NCBI RefSeq assembly: GCF_002563895.1 | Contig: NZ_PDJB01000001.1 | Coordinates: 5,749,501-5,813,500 of the forward strand | Direction of reading: 5' to 3' | Length of the DNA stretch: 64,000 nucleotides | Source of the DNA: Pseudomonas lurida | GTDB lineage: Bacteria; Pseudomonadota; Gammaproteobacteria; Pseudomonadales; Pseudomonadaceae | The notes under the pieces: model-generated | Told to the model about the DNA's origin: nothing | What the model saw: only the letters and a program-made list of their open reading frames with translations | The model's database searches: none | Made by a program: the position numbers and the translations under genes | In this document: positions 54,100 through 62,979 of the stretch, piece by piece | How positions within the stretch are numbered: position 1 is the first letter of the stretch | Layout: every line of letters starts with the position of its first letter

Positions 54100-55803
54100 A
54101 TGTCCCAAGAATACGATTACATCATTGTGGGTGCCGGCTCCGCCGGTAACACCCTGGCGACCCGTCTGACCGAAGACGAAGGCGTCACCGTCCTGCTGCT
54201 GGAAGCCGGCGGCCCGGACTACCGTCTGGATTTCCGTACCCAGATGCCCGCCGCCCTGGCCTTCCCACTGCAGGGTCGCCGCTACAACTGGGCCTACGAG
54301 ACCGACCCGGAGCCGCACATGGACGGCCGCCGGATGGAATGCGGTCGCGGCAAGGGCCTGGGTGGCTCCTCGCTGATCAACGGCATGTGCTACATCCGTG
54401 GCAACGCCATGGACTACGACAACTGGGCAAAGCTGCCAGGCCTGGAGAACTGGACCTACCTGGACTGCCTGCCGTATTTCCGCAAGGCCGAAACCCGCGA
54501 CATCGGCCCGAACGATTGGCACGGCGGCGATGGCCCGGTCAGCGTCACCACGCCTAAAGCCGGCAACAACCCACTGTTCCACGCCATGGTCGAAGCCGGC
54601 GTGCAAGCCGGCTACCCACGCACCGAAGACTTGAACGGCTACCAGCAGGAAGGCTTCGGCCCGATGGACCGTACCGTCACGCCGAATGGCCGTCGCGCCA
54701 GTACCGCGCGCGGTTACCTGGACATCGCCAAGAAGCGCTCCACGCTGACCATCGTCACCCACGCCCTCACCGACAAAGTCTTGTTTGAAGGCAAGCGTGC
54801 CGTTGGTGTGCGTTACCTGATCGGCGCTGCCGAAGAACGCGTTGAAGCCCGCGCCCGTAAAGAAGTGCTGGTGTGCAGCGGCGCAATCGCTTCGCCGCAA
54901 CTGCTGCAACGCTCCGGTGTTGGCCCGGCCAAGCTGCTGGAAAGCCTCGACATCCCGGTGGTCCACGACCTGCCAGGCGTCGGCGAAAACCTGCAGGACC
55001 ACCTTGAGCTCTACCTGCAATATGCGTGCACGCAGCCCGTGTCGCTGTACCCGTCGCTGCTCTGGTACAACCAGCCGGCGATCGGTGCCGAATGGCTGTT
55101 CAACGGCACCGGCATCGGCGCCAGCAACCAGTTCGAAGCGGGCGGTTTTATCCGTACCCGTGAAGAATTCGAATGGCCGAACATCCAGTACCACTTCCTG
55201 CCGGTAGCGATTAACTACAACGGCAGCAACGGTGTGAAAGAGCATGGCTTCCAGGCGCACATGGGCTCCATGCGTTCGCCAAGCCGTGGCCGCGTGCAAC
55301 TGAAGTCGAAGAACCCACGGGACTACCCGAGCATCCTCTTCAACTACATGGCCACCGAGCAGGACTGGCAGGAATTTCGCGATGGCATCCGCCTGACCCG
55401 TGAAATCATGCAGCAGCCAGCACTGGACCCATACCGTGGCCGCGAAATCAGCCCAGGTATCGACGTACAAACCGATGAACAGTTGGACAAGTTCATCCGC
55501 GAGCACGCCGAAACGGCATTCCACCCGTCCTGCTCGTGCAAGATGGGCACCGACGAGATGGCCGTCGTCGATGGTGAAGGCCGCGTGCATGGCATGCAGG
55601 GTCTGCGCGTGGTCGATGCGTCGATCATGCCGATCATCACCACCGGCAACCTGAACGCGCCGACGATCATGATCGCCGAGAAAATCGCCGACAAGATCCG
55701 TGGCCGCCAGCCACTGCCGCGCAGCACCGCCGACTACTACGTGGCAGGCGATGCGCCAGTGCGTGGCAAGCCGTTGCGTGAAGTGGGCCCCACCGCGCAG
55801 TAA
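54100..55803 (+). CDS. betA: choline dehydrogenase
   Basis: 567-residue GMC oxidoreductase. FAD motif [18 protein letters not shown] at the N-terminus, GMC signatures [17 protein letters not shown] and [17 protein letters not shown], and the catalytic His in [10 protein letters not shown] with a second His/Asn near the end. Membrane-linked enzyme converting choline to betaine aldehyde. Start MSQEYDYI at 54100, preceded by AGAGGG; the upstream frame is REP. Confidence 0.97.
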   Translation: MSQEYDYIIVGAGSAGNTLATRLTEDEGVTVLLLEAGGPDYRLDFRTQMPAALAFPLQGRRYNWAYETDPEPHMDGRRMECGRGKGLGGSSLINGMCYIRGNAMDYDNWAKLPGLENWTYLDCLPYFRKAETRDIGPNDWHGGDGPVSVTTPKAGNNPLFHAMVEAGVQAGYPRTEDLNGYQQEGFGPMDRTVTPNGRRASTARGYLDIAKKRSTLTIVTHALTDKVLFEGKRAVGVRYLIGAAEERVEARARKEVLVCSGAIASPQLLQRSGVGPAKLLESLDIPVVHDLPGVGENLQDHLELYLQYACTQPVSLYPSLLWYNQPAIGAEWLFNGTGIGASNQFEAGGFIRTREEFEWPNIQYHFLPVAINYNGSNGVKEHGFQAHMGSMRSPSRGRVQLKSKNPRDYPSILFNYMATEQDWQEFRDGIRLTREIMQQPALDPYRGREISPGIDVQTDEQLDKFIREHAETAFHPSCSCKMGTDEMAVVDGEGRVHGMQGLRVVDASIMPIITTGNLNAPTIMIAEKIADKIRGRQPLPRSTADYYVAGDAPVRGKPLREVGPTAQ

Positions 55804-55813
55804 CTGAAAGACC

Positions 55814-55905
55814 GAGGTGCCTGCATCGCAGGCAAGCCAGCTCCCACAGTTGATCGGGTTCACAACGATCAACCTGTGGGCGCCAGGCTTGCCTGCGATG
55901 AGGCC
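55814..55905. repeat. REP doublet after betA
   Basis: Inverted ATCGCAGGCAAGCCAGCTCC and GGCGCCAGGCTTGCCTGCGA cores between betA and the TldD-like gene. Confidence 0.82.
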
Positions 55906-56007
55906 CGACCTGACACCGAAGACCCTCTACACTTTCCTTGATCAGCTCACCAGCCCAGGCCTACCCTGTTTGCCTGACCGCGCCGAGCCGCCCACAAGGA
56001 AGGCCCC

Positions 56008-57450
56008 ATGTTCGACCACCACGCCACACTTAAACAGCATTTCAGTGCCCTGCGCACCACCGCCGACTTCTTCTCGCTGCGTTACGTACGCGAGTCCGGC
56101 CAATACCTGGCCGTACGCAAAAACGTTGCCGAGCCCCCGCACCTGAACCACGACGAAGGCGTCATGCTCACCGTGCGTTTCAATGGGGTGGAAGCCTACG
56201 CCGCGACCAACGACATTTCCCTGCCAGGCTTGCAGGCCGCCCTTGAGCGTGCCGAGCAGCAAGCCCGCCTGATCAAGCCCCATGCCCTGCTCGACCTGCG
56301 TGACCAGCACGTGTCCAGTGACATCGCCGACTACCTCTCGCCCAACCTCGCGCAAGCGTTCCCCTCCTTGAGCGATTGCTACCAGTTGCTCGGCGACGAA
56401 TCCGCTGCGGTGCCCCAGGACGAGCGCTTGGTAAACTGGGAAGTCAGCCTCGGCCTGACCCACGTCGAGCAGATCTACCTCAACTCTGCCGGTGCCCAAT
56501 TGCGCCAGGCCCAGCGTTTTGTATTCCCCGGCGTCAACGTCACCGCCTACGACGGCAATGACAGCCAGTCGCGCACCTTCGGCGGCACCAACTTCGGGCA
56601 GCAAGGTGGCTTCGATGTGATCGACCGCTTCGGCCTGGTCGGCGCCGCGCCGCGCATTGCCGACGAAGCCCTGCAACTGCTGCTGGCACCAAACACGCCC
56701 CAGGGCCCACGCGACCTGTTGCTGATGCCCGACCAGATGATCCTGCAGATCCACGAGTCCATCGGCCATCCGCTGGAGCTCGACCGCATCCTCGGCGACG
56801 AGCGCAATTATGCCGGCACCAGCTTCGTCAAGGCCGAGGACTTCGGCCACCTGCAATACGGCTCGCCCTTGCTCAACGTGACCTTCAACCCCGACATTCC
56901 CGAACAACTGGCCAGCTACAGCCATGACGACGACGGTACTGCCGCCAGCAAGCAATTCCTGATCCGCGAAGGGTTGCTGCTCAAGCCACTGGGCGGCGCG
57001 CTGTCGCAATTCCGTACCGGCATGGGCGGCGTGGCCAACAGCCGTGCCTGCAGCTGGAACCGTCCGCCCATCGACCGCATGGCCAACTTGAATATCGAAG
57101 CCGGCGACAAGAGCCTGGCGCAGCTGATTGGCGGCATCGAAAACGGCATCCTGATGTCGACCAACCGCTCCTGGTCTATCGACGACGCGCGTAACAAATT
57201 CCAGTTCGGCTGCGAGTGGGGCCAGTTGATTGAAAACGGCGAACTCAAGGGCGTGGTGAAAAACCCCAACTACCGGGCCATTTCCGCGCACTTCTGGCGC
57301 GACCTCAGCGCCGTGGGCGACGCCAGCACCTTCAAGGTCCTGGGCACGCCGAACTGCGGCAAGGGCGAGCCTAACCAGGTCATCCGCGTCGGCCATGCAT
57401 CGCCGGCCTGTGTGTTCAGTAATGTTGACGTATTCGGGGGAGATGCCTGA
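56008..57450 (+). CDS. TldD/PmbA family metalloprotease (TldD-like)
   Basis: 480 residues. The metal motif HESIGH (H249, E250, H254) and a C-terminal Cys in GTPNCGKGEP match the zinc ligands of TldD. In E. coli TldD works with TldE/PmbA to trim leader peptides and degrade CcdA; here the companion follows with a one-base overlap. It is distinct from the housekeeping tldD/pmbA genes that pseudomonads normally have elsewhere. I see no RiPP precursor nearby. AAGGAAGG precedes ATG 56008. Confidence 0.85.
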   Translation: MFDHHATLKQHFSALRTTADFFSLRYVRESGQYLAVRKNVAEPPHLNHDEGVMLTVRFNGVEAYAATNDISLPGLQAALERAEQQARLIKPHALLDLRDQHVSSDIADYLSPNLAQAFPSLSDCYQLLGDESAAVPQDERLVNWEVSLGLTHVEQIYLNSAGAQLRQAQRFVFPGVNVTAYDGNDSQSRTFGGTNFGQQGGFDVIDRFGLVGAAPRIADEALQLLLAPNTPQGPRDLLLMPDQMILQIHESIGHPLELDRILGDERNYAGTSFVKAEDFGHLQYGSPLLNVTFNPDIPEQLASYSHDDDGTAASKQFLIREGLLLKPLGGALSQFRTGMGGVANSRACSWNRPPIDRMANLNIEAGDKSLAQLIGGIENGILMSTNRSWSIDDARNKFQFGCEWGQLIENGELKGVVKNPNYRAISAHFWRDLSAVGDASTFKVLGTPNCGKGEPNQVIRVGHASPACVFSNVDVFGGDA

Positions 57451-58766
57451 TGAATAACTTCAAGGCATTGGTGGAGTGGCTCAAGCAGGCCATCACCGAC
57501 AAGGAACAGTTTCACCTGGGCTATGCCGCCGAAGCGTCCGAATTCGTGCGTTTCAACCACGCCAAGGTGCGCCAGGCCGGGCAAGTGCAACAAGCCAGCC
57601 TCAACCTCAAGCTGATCAACGACGGCCGCCATGCCGACCTTGGCATCACCCTGGCCGGTGAGCCGGAACTGGATCGCCAGCGCCTCGCCGATGGGCTGCA
57701 ACAACTGCGTGAAACCCTGCCGTTGCTGCCCCAGGATCCGTACCTGCTGCTCAACCACAACGCCTGGCAAAGCCGCAACGAACAGGCCCGCCCGCTGCCG
57801 GCCCTGGCCCAGGTGCTGGAAGACATCAACCAGGCGGCCGAAGGTGTCGACCTGGTCGGCTTCTACGCCGCCGGCCCCATCAGCCGTGGCTTTGCCAGTT
57901 CGGATGGGGCATTCGGCTGGCACCAGGCAAACAGTTTCAACTTCGACTTCAGCCTGTTCCACGCCAATGGCGAAGCGGTGAAAGCCAGCTACGCCGGCGA
58001 TGCGTGGGACAGCGCCGAGTTTGCCCGCCGCTTCAAGCAGGCCCGTGAACAGCTTGAATTCCTGGGTCGCCCGCTGCACCCGCTCGCGCCCGGCGAGTAC
58101 CGGGCCTACCTGGCCCCGGCGGCGCTGGAAGAGATCATCAGCATCATCACCTGGGGAGGTTTTTCCGCCCAGGCCATCGCCAGCAAAGGCAGCTCGCTAC
58201 AGCGCTTGTATGCCGGCGAGCAGTCGTTGAGCCCGCTGGTGACGGTGACCGAACAGATCAGCGGCTCCCTGAGCCAGGCTTTCTCCACTGAAGGCTATCC
58301 ACGCAACGATGTGACACTGATCGATGCAGGCCAAGCTCACGGCCAACTGGTGAATTCGCGCAGCGCCGCCGAATACGGCTTGAGCACCAACGGCGCCAGC
58401 AGCGACGAGTCCCCGAGCGCCCTGCAGGTCGCGTCGGGCAGCCTGGCCCAGGCCGATATCCTCAAGCAGTTGGGCACTGGGCTGTACATCAGCAACCTGT
58501 GGTACCTGAACTATTCCGACCTGCCGGCGGCGCGCCTGACCGGCATGACGCGCTTCGCCACGTTCTGGGTGGAAGACGGTGAGATCAAGGCGCCGGTCAG
58601 CACCATGCGTTTTGATGACAGTGTCTACAACCTGCTCGGTTCGCAGCTGGAAGCACTGACCGCTGAACGGGAACTGCTGCTCTCGGCCAGTACCTACAGC
58701 CAGCGCAACACCGCCTCCAACCTGCTGCCGGGAGCGCTGGTCAAACGCCTGACCTTAACCCTCTGA
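57450..58766 (+). CDS. TldD/PmbA family protein (PmbA/TldE-like, no metal motif)
   Basis: 438 residues, same fold as the preceding gene but without HExxxH, as is usual for the TldE/PmbA partner. Pieces: TDKEQFHLGYAAEASEFVRFNHAKVRQAG at the N-terminus and GAFGWHQANSFNFDFSLF in the core. The start overlaps the upstream stop (TGATG), so the two make a heterodimer at fixed ratio, I infer. Substrate unknown. Confidence 0.83.
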   Translation: MNNFKALVEWLKQAITDKEQFHLGYAAEASEFVRFNHAKVRQAGQVQQASLNLKLINDGRHADLGITLAGEPELDRQRLADGLQQLRETLPLLPQDPYLLLNHNAWQSRNEQARPLPALAQVLEDINQAAEGVDLVGFYAAGPISRGFASSDGAFGWHQANSFNFDFSLFHANGEAVKASYAGDAWDSAEFARRFKQAREQLEFLGRPLHPLAPGEYRAYLAPAALEEIISIITWGGFSAQAIASKGSSLQRLYAGEQSLSPLVTVTEQISGSLSQAFSTEGYPRNDVTLIDAGQAHGQLVNSRSAAEYGLSTNGASSDESPSALQVASGSLAQADILKQLGTGLYISNLWYLNYSDLPAARLTGMTRFATFWVEDGEIKAPVSTMRFDDSVYNLLGSQLEALTAERELLLSASTYSQRNTASNLLPGALVKRLTLTL

Positions 58767-58779
58767 TCCCGCCCATTGC

Positions 58780-58806
58780 CTGTGGGAGCAAGCCTGCTCC
58801 CACATT
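58780..58806. repeat. single REP hairpin
   Basis: TGTGGGAGCA and TGCTCCCACA arms after the PmbA-like gene; may serve as its 3' end. Confidence 0.6.
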
Positions 58807-58919
58807 GTCCTGCGCTTATTCCGACACCTAGCGTCAACCCTTCCTACCGTCAAATCCCATCTCACGCCTGTTCCACCCTGCTCTGTTGTCGCCTGTAAAA
58901 AACCTCGTTATAAGGGTTA

Positions 58920-58978
58920 GTGGCATCCCGCCACCCTACCAACGAGAGCACGACCTTGCCCGGGAAGGGCAAGCTGGA
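58920..58978 (+). promoter_or_regulatory. 5' leader of rhlA with two hairpins
   Basis: GTGGC-atccc-GCCAC (about 58920-58934) and CTTGCCC-gggaa-GGGCAAG (58955-58973) directly precede the GGAG Shine-Dalgarno at 58975-58978. The second stem abuts the ribosome site and could affect translation. P. aeruginosa rhlA has an RNA thermometer in its leader; similarity of role is speculative. Confidence 0.4.
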
Positions 58979-58986
58979 GCGTTGAC

Positions 58987-59877
58987 ATGAACCATGGAAG
59001 TTTTGTCATTGAAAAGCTGTTCAAGCACTACAACGTTCATGTTGAGCAACTGGGAAACAATCCGCAAAGAAAGACGGTGCTGATGGTCAACGGCGCGCTG
59101 TCCACCACCCGCTCCTTTGCCCGTACCAGCAAATGCCTGGCGGAGCATTTCAATGTGTTGCTGTTCGACTTGCCGTTCTCCGGCTATTCCCGCGAACACA
59201 ACACCGACCTGGACCTGGTCACCAAGGACGACGAGGTGCAGATACTGCGCGCCCTGGTCGAGCGCTTCCAGGTCAACCATCTGGTGTCGGCCTCCTGGGG
59301 CGGTATCTCGACGCTGCTGACCCTGGCGCACAACCCGCCGTCGATCGAAAGCTCGGTGGTGATGGCCCTGGCGCCCAACCTCAACCAAGCCATGCTCGAC
59401 TATGTGGAGCGCGTGCGCGTGTTGATCGAGGCGGATGACAAGTCCGCCGTTGGCCACTTGCTCAATGAGACCGTGGGCAAGTACCTGTCACCCCGGCTCA
59501 AGCGCAACAACCACCGGCACTTGTCGACCATGGCCACCACCGAATACCGCCAAGCGCGCTTTCATATCCACCAGGTGCTGGCCTTGGGCGATGGCAACTA
59601 CCTGCCGGCACTCAGGCAGATTGAAACGCCGGTGCACTTTCTCAACGGCGCGCTGGACGAATACACCCCCGCCGCCGAGGCAAAGGCGTTCGGGCAGTAC
59701 GTGGGACGCAGCAGCTTTGCCGTGGCCGAACATACTGGCCACTTGCTCGACCTGGAGTCCCGAGAAGCCGCGCTGGCAGTACACCGCGCGCTGTTGGATT
59801 TCCTGGTGGGCGAGCACGCTGCGTTGTCGGACTTAGACGAACCGCCAGTGGGAAAAGGCGCAATGGATAGCGCATAA
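58987..59877 (+). CDS. rhlA: RhlA-like 3-(3-hydroxyalkanoyloxy)alkanoate synthase
   Basis: 296-residue alpha/beta hydrolase. It matches P. aeruginosa RhlA over most of its length as I remember it: [24 protein letters not shown] with nucleophile S103, [10 protein letters not shown] and [12 protein letters not shown]. The Asp in LDEYT and His in TGHLLDLES complete the triad. PhaG is a more distant relative. It should couple two 3-hydroxyacyl chains into HAA, a surfactant and rhamnolipid precursor. No rhlB glycosyltransferase is adjacent; an MFS exporter gene follows 36 bases later. Confidence 0.85.
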   Translation: MNHGSFVIEKLFKHYNVHVEQLGNNPQRKTVLMVNGALSTTRSFARTSKCLAEHFNVLLFDLPFSGYSREHNTDLDLVTKDDEVQILRALVERFQVNHLVSASWGGISTLLTLAHNPPSIESSVVMALAPNLNQAMLDYVERVRVLIEADDKSAVGHLLNETVGKYLSPRLKRNNHRHLSTMATTEYRQARFHIHQVLALGDGNYLPALRQIETPVHFLNGALDEYTPAAEAKAFGQYVGRSSFAVAEHTGHLLDLESREAALAVHRALLDFLVGEHAALSDLDEPPVGKGAMDSA

Positions 59878-59913
59878 TCATCAACACATAGCCTGCTAAC
59901 AAAAAGGTTTTCC

Positions 59914-61341
59914 ATGCCGAACCGCGTCCCGCTCGATGCCAAGACCGCCCGCTGGCTCCCCTGGGTGGTCGCGATTGCCTTCTTCATGCAGTCGCTGGAC
60001 GGGACGATTCTGAACACGGCATTGCCGGCCATGGCGCGGGACCTCGCGGAAAACCCGCTGCGCATGCAAGGGGTGGTGATCGCCTACATGCTCACCGTCG
60101 CCTTGCTGATCCCGGCCTCGGGCTGGATCGCCGACCGCTTCGGCACCAAGAAAATCTTCTTTGGCGCAATCATGCTGTTCAGCATTGGTTCGCTGCTGTG
60201 CGCCTTGTCCAGCAGCCTGACCATGCTGGTGGGCGCGCGGGTCATCCAGGGCCTGGGCGGCGCACTGATGCTGCCGGTAGGACGGCTGGTGGTGTTACGC
60301 GCCTATCCGCGGTCAGACTTGGTGCGCATCATGGGCTTCATCACCATCCCCGGCCTGCTCGGCCCGTTACTGGGCCCGACCATGGGCGGCTGGATGGTGC
60401 AATACCTGACCTGGCACTGGATCTTCCTGATCAACCTGCCGGTGGGCATGGTCGGCTGTTATGCCGTGTGGAAACTGATCCCCGACCTGCGCGGCAGCGA
60501 ACGCACGCGCTTTGATGGCATCGGCTTTCTATTGTTTGGTGCGGCGATGGTGCTGATCACCATCGCCATGGAAGGCCTGGGCGAATTGCACCTGCCGCAC
60601 CTGCGGGTGATGTTGCTGTTGTTCGGCGGGCTGGCGTGCCTGGCGGCATATTGGCTGCGCGCCGGGCATATCGACAACCCGCTGTTTTCGCCGGTGCTGT
60701 TCAAGACGCGCACCTTTGCCGTGGGCATCCTCGGCAACCTGTTCGCTCGGCTGGGCAGCGGCGCCCTACCCTTCCTGGTGCCGCTGCTGTTGCAGGTGGC
60801 GCTGGGTTACTCGCCGTCCGAAGCCGGCATGAGCATGTTGCCGCTGGCGGCGGCGGCGATGTTTGCCAAATCCATCGCCCGCACGCTGATCGAACGCCTT
60901 GGCTACCGCATCGTGCTGACCGGCAATACGCTGGCGCTGGGCATCATGCTGGCCAGCATGGGCCTGGTCAGCGAGCACACGCCCTATCCACTGCTGTTGT
61001 GCATGCTGGCGGTGCTGGGGGCGATCAACTCCCTGCAATTCACGGCGATGAACACCGTGACCCTGATCGACCTGGACGACGCCCAGGCCAGCAGCGGCAA
61101 CAGTTTGCTGTCGGTGGTGGCGCAGTTGTCCCTCAGCCTGGGCGTGGCCTGCGCCGGTGCACTGCTCGGCGGCTTTACGGCCGAAACCGGCAATGACGGC
61201 GTGGAAAGTGTGCTCGGCGCGTTCCAGCTGACCTTTCTCACCGTGGGCATCATGGCGATGCTGGCGGCGGCGATCTTCCTGCAACTGTCGCCCACTGACG
61301 GCAAACGGGTGGTCAGCCGCGAGCACGACATCGAGCATTGA
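59914..61341 (+). CDS. MFS transporter, DHA2/EmrB type
   Basis: 475 residues with about fourteen spans. N-terminal DHA2 pattern WVVAIAFFMQSLDGTILNTALPAMA and motif A region IADRFGTKKIFFGA; motif C-like GLLGPLLGPTMGGW. These are drug/proton antiporters. In rhamnolipid clusters a similar MFS gene accompanies rhlC (PA1131 beside PA1130) and Burkholderia rhl genes. Here, just after rhlA, export of HAA is the simplest inference. Confidence 0.88.
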   Translation: MPNRVPLDAKTARWLPWVVAIAFFMQSLDGTILNTALPAMARDLAENPLRMQGVVIAYMLTVALLIPASGWIADRFGTKKIFFGAIMLFSIGSLLCALSSSLTMLVGARVIQGLGGALMLPVGRLVVLRAYPRSDLVRIMGFITIPGLLGPLLGPTMGGWMVQYLTWHWIFLINLPVGMVGCYAVWKLIPDLRGSERTRFDGIGFLLFGAAMVLITIAMEGLGELHLPHLRVMLLLFGGLACLAAYWLRAGHIDNPLFSPVLFKTRTFAVGILGNLFARLGSGALPFLVPLLLQVALGYSPSEAGMSMLPLAAAAMFAKSIARTLIERLGYRIVLTGNTLALGIMLASMGLVSEHTPYPLLLCMLAVLGAINSLQFTAMNTVTLIDLDDAQASSGNSLLSVVAQLSLSLGVACAGALLGGFTAETGNDGVESVLGAFQLTFLTVGIMAMLAAAIFLQLSPTDGKRVVSREHDIEH

Positions 61342-61405
61342 AGCCGCTGCAAGCTTCGAGCTGCAGGCTTCAAGCCTGGCGCTTACAGCTCGTGACTTGC
61401 CGCTG
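61341..61405. repeat. second repeat type after MFS gene
   Basis: AAGC/GCTTG-rich segment (AGCTTCGAGCTGCAGGCTTC and neighbours) with imperfect inverted repeats. It differs from the main REP and resembles another Pseudomonas short palindromic repeat. Confidence 0.45.
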
Positions 61406-61491
61406 CTCCCCATCCCCTTGTCTGGAACATGCGAAAAAACCTACGGGGGGCTGCTACACTGCGCGACATTTTGTTTTGCAGAGCCAGTCCC

Positions 61492-62877
61492 GTGACTACC
61501 ATCGCCACCGCTTTTAATACTTTGCCCCTGTCCGCCGCCATGCTGGCTAACCTCGACTCGCTGGGTTATGTCGAGATGACGCAGATCCAGGCGCAGAGCT
61601 TGCCGGTGATCCTCAAAGGGCTGGACCTGATTGCCCAGGCCAAGACCGGCAGCGGCAAGACCGCTGCATTCGGTATCGGCCTGTTGAACCCGATCAACCC
61701 GCGCTACTTCGGCTGCCAGGCCCTGGTAATGTGTCCGACCCGTGAGCTGGCCGACCAGGTCGCCAAGGAAATCCGCCGCCTGGCCCGTGCCGAAGACAAC
61801 ATCAAGGTGCTGACCCTGTGCGGTGGCGTGTCCCTCGGCCCGCAGATCGCCTCCCTGGAACACGGCGCCCACGTCATCGTCGGTACGCCAGGCCGCATCC
61901 AGCAGCACCTGCGCAAAGGTTCGCTGGTGCTGGACGGCCTGAACACGCTGATCCTCGACGAAGCCGACCGCATGCTCGACATGGGCTTCTACGATGCCAT
62001 TGAAGACATCATCAGCAAGACCCCGCCACGCCGCCAGACCCTGCTGTTCTCGGCCACCTACCCGGTGAGCATCAAGCAGCTGGCCTCGAAATTCATGCGC
62101 GCGCCGCAACAAGTGAAGGCCGAGGCGTTCCACTCCGATGACCAGATCGAGCAGCGTTTCTACGAGATCTCCCCAGAAGAGCGCATGGAGGCCGTGACCA
62201 AAGTCCTGGCGCATTTCCGCCCGGCCTCGTGCGTAGCGTTCTGCTTCACCAAGCAGCAAGTGCAGGAAACCGTGGATCACCTGACGTCCAAGGGTATCTC
62301 CGCCGTCGGCCTGCATGGCGACCTGGAGCAGCGCGACCGTGACCAGGTGCTGGCAATGTTCGCCAACCGCAGTACGTCGGTGCTGGTAGCGACCGACGTG
62401 GCCGCCCGTGGCTTGGACATTGACTCGCTGGACATGGTCATCAACGTCGAACTGGCCCGCGATTCGGAAATCCACATCCACCGCGTCGGCCGCACCGGTC
62501 GCGCGGGTGAGACCGGGATTGCGATCAGCCTGGTCGCCCCGTCCGAAGCGCACCGCGCCCAGGCCATCGAGCAATTGCAGAAGTCGCCGCTGAACTGGGA
62601 CCAACTGGACAACCTCAAGCCGCAAAGCGGCGGTCCGCTGCTGCCGCAGATGAGCACCCTGTGCATCGCTGCCGGTCGTAAAGACAAGGTTCGCCCGGGC
62701 GATATCCTCGGCGCACTGACCGGTGAAGCCGGCATCCCCGGTGCCCAGGTCGGCAAGATCGCGATCTTTGACTTCCAGGCCTTCGTGGCGGTGGAACGCG
62801 GGATCGCCAAACAGGCGCTGCAGCGCTTGAATGACGGCAAGATCAAGGGCCGTTCGTTGCGCGTTCGAATCCTTTAA
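61492..62877 (+). CDS. dbpA: ATP-dependent RNA helicase DbpA
   Basis: 461 residues. DEAD-box helicase: Q motif near TQIQAQSLPVILKG, Walker A AKTGSGKTAAFG, PTRELADQV, DEAD in LILDEADRML, SAT in FSATYPV, and HRVGRTGRAGETG. The C-terminal DbpA RNA-binding domain (GRKDKVRPGDILGALTGEAG ... GKIAIFDFQAFVAVE) recognises hairpin 92 of 23S rRNA in ribosome assembly. I use the GTG at 61492 (VTTIATAFNTLPLS), which fits DbpA N-termini; the ORF opens at 61429. Confidence 0.93.
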   Translation: MTTIATAFNTLPLSAAMLANLDSLGYVEMTQIQAQSLPVILKGLDLIAQAKTGSGKTAAFGIGLLNPINPRYFGCQALVMCPTRELADQVAKEIRRLARAEDNIKVLTLCGGVSLGPQIASLEHGAHVIVGTPGRIQQHLRKGSLVLDGLNTLILDEADRMLDMGFYDAIEDIISKTPPRRQTLLFSATYPVSIKQLASKFMRAPQQVKAEAFHSDDQIEQRFYEISPEERMEAVTKVLAHFRPASCVAFCFTKQQVQETVDHLTSKGISAVGLHGDLEQRDRDQVLAMFANRSTSVLVATDVAARGLDIDSLDMVINVELARDSEIHIHRVGRTGRAGETGIAISLVAPSEAHRAQAIEQLQKSPLNWDQLDNLKPQSGGPLLPQMSTLCIAAGRKDKVRPGDILGALTGEAGIPGAQVGKIAIFDFQAFVAVERGIAKQALQRLNDGKIKGRSLRVRIL

Positions 62878-62910
62878 GAACGCCGCCTATCGACTGTAGG
62901 AACAGAATCA

Positions 62911-62940
62911 ATGTGAGAGCTGGCTTGCCTGCTCCCACAT
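62911..62940. repeat. single REP-like hairpin
   Basis: GTGAGAGC and GCTCCCAC arms after dbpA; decayed REP. Confidence 0.5.
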
Positions 62941-62979
62941 CTGATTGCATTCCATGGCTTTTTTTGTGAGGACACCGTT

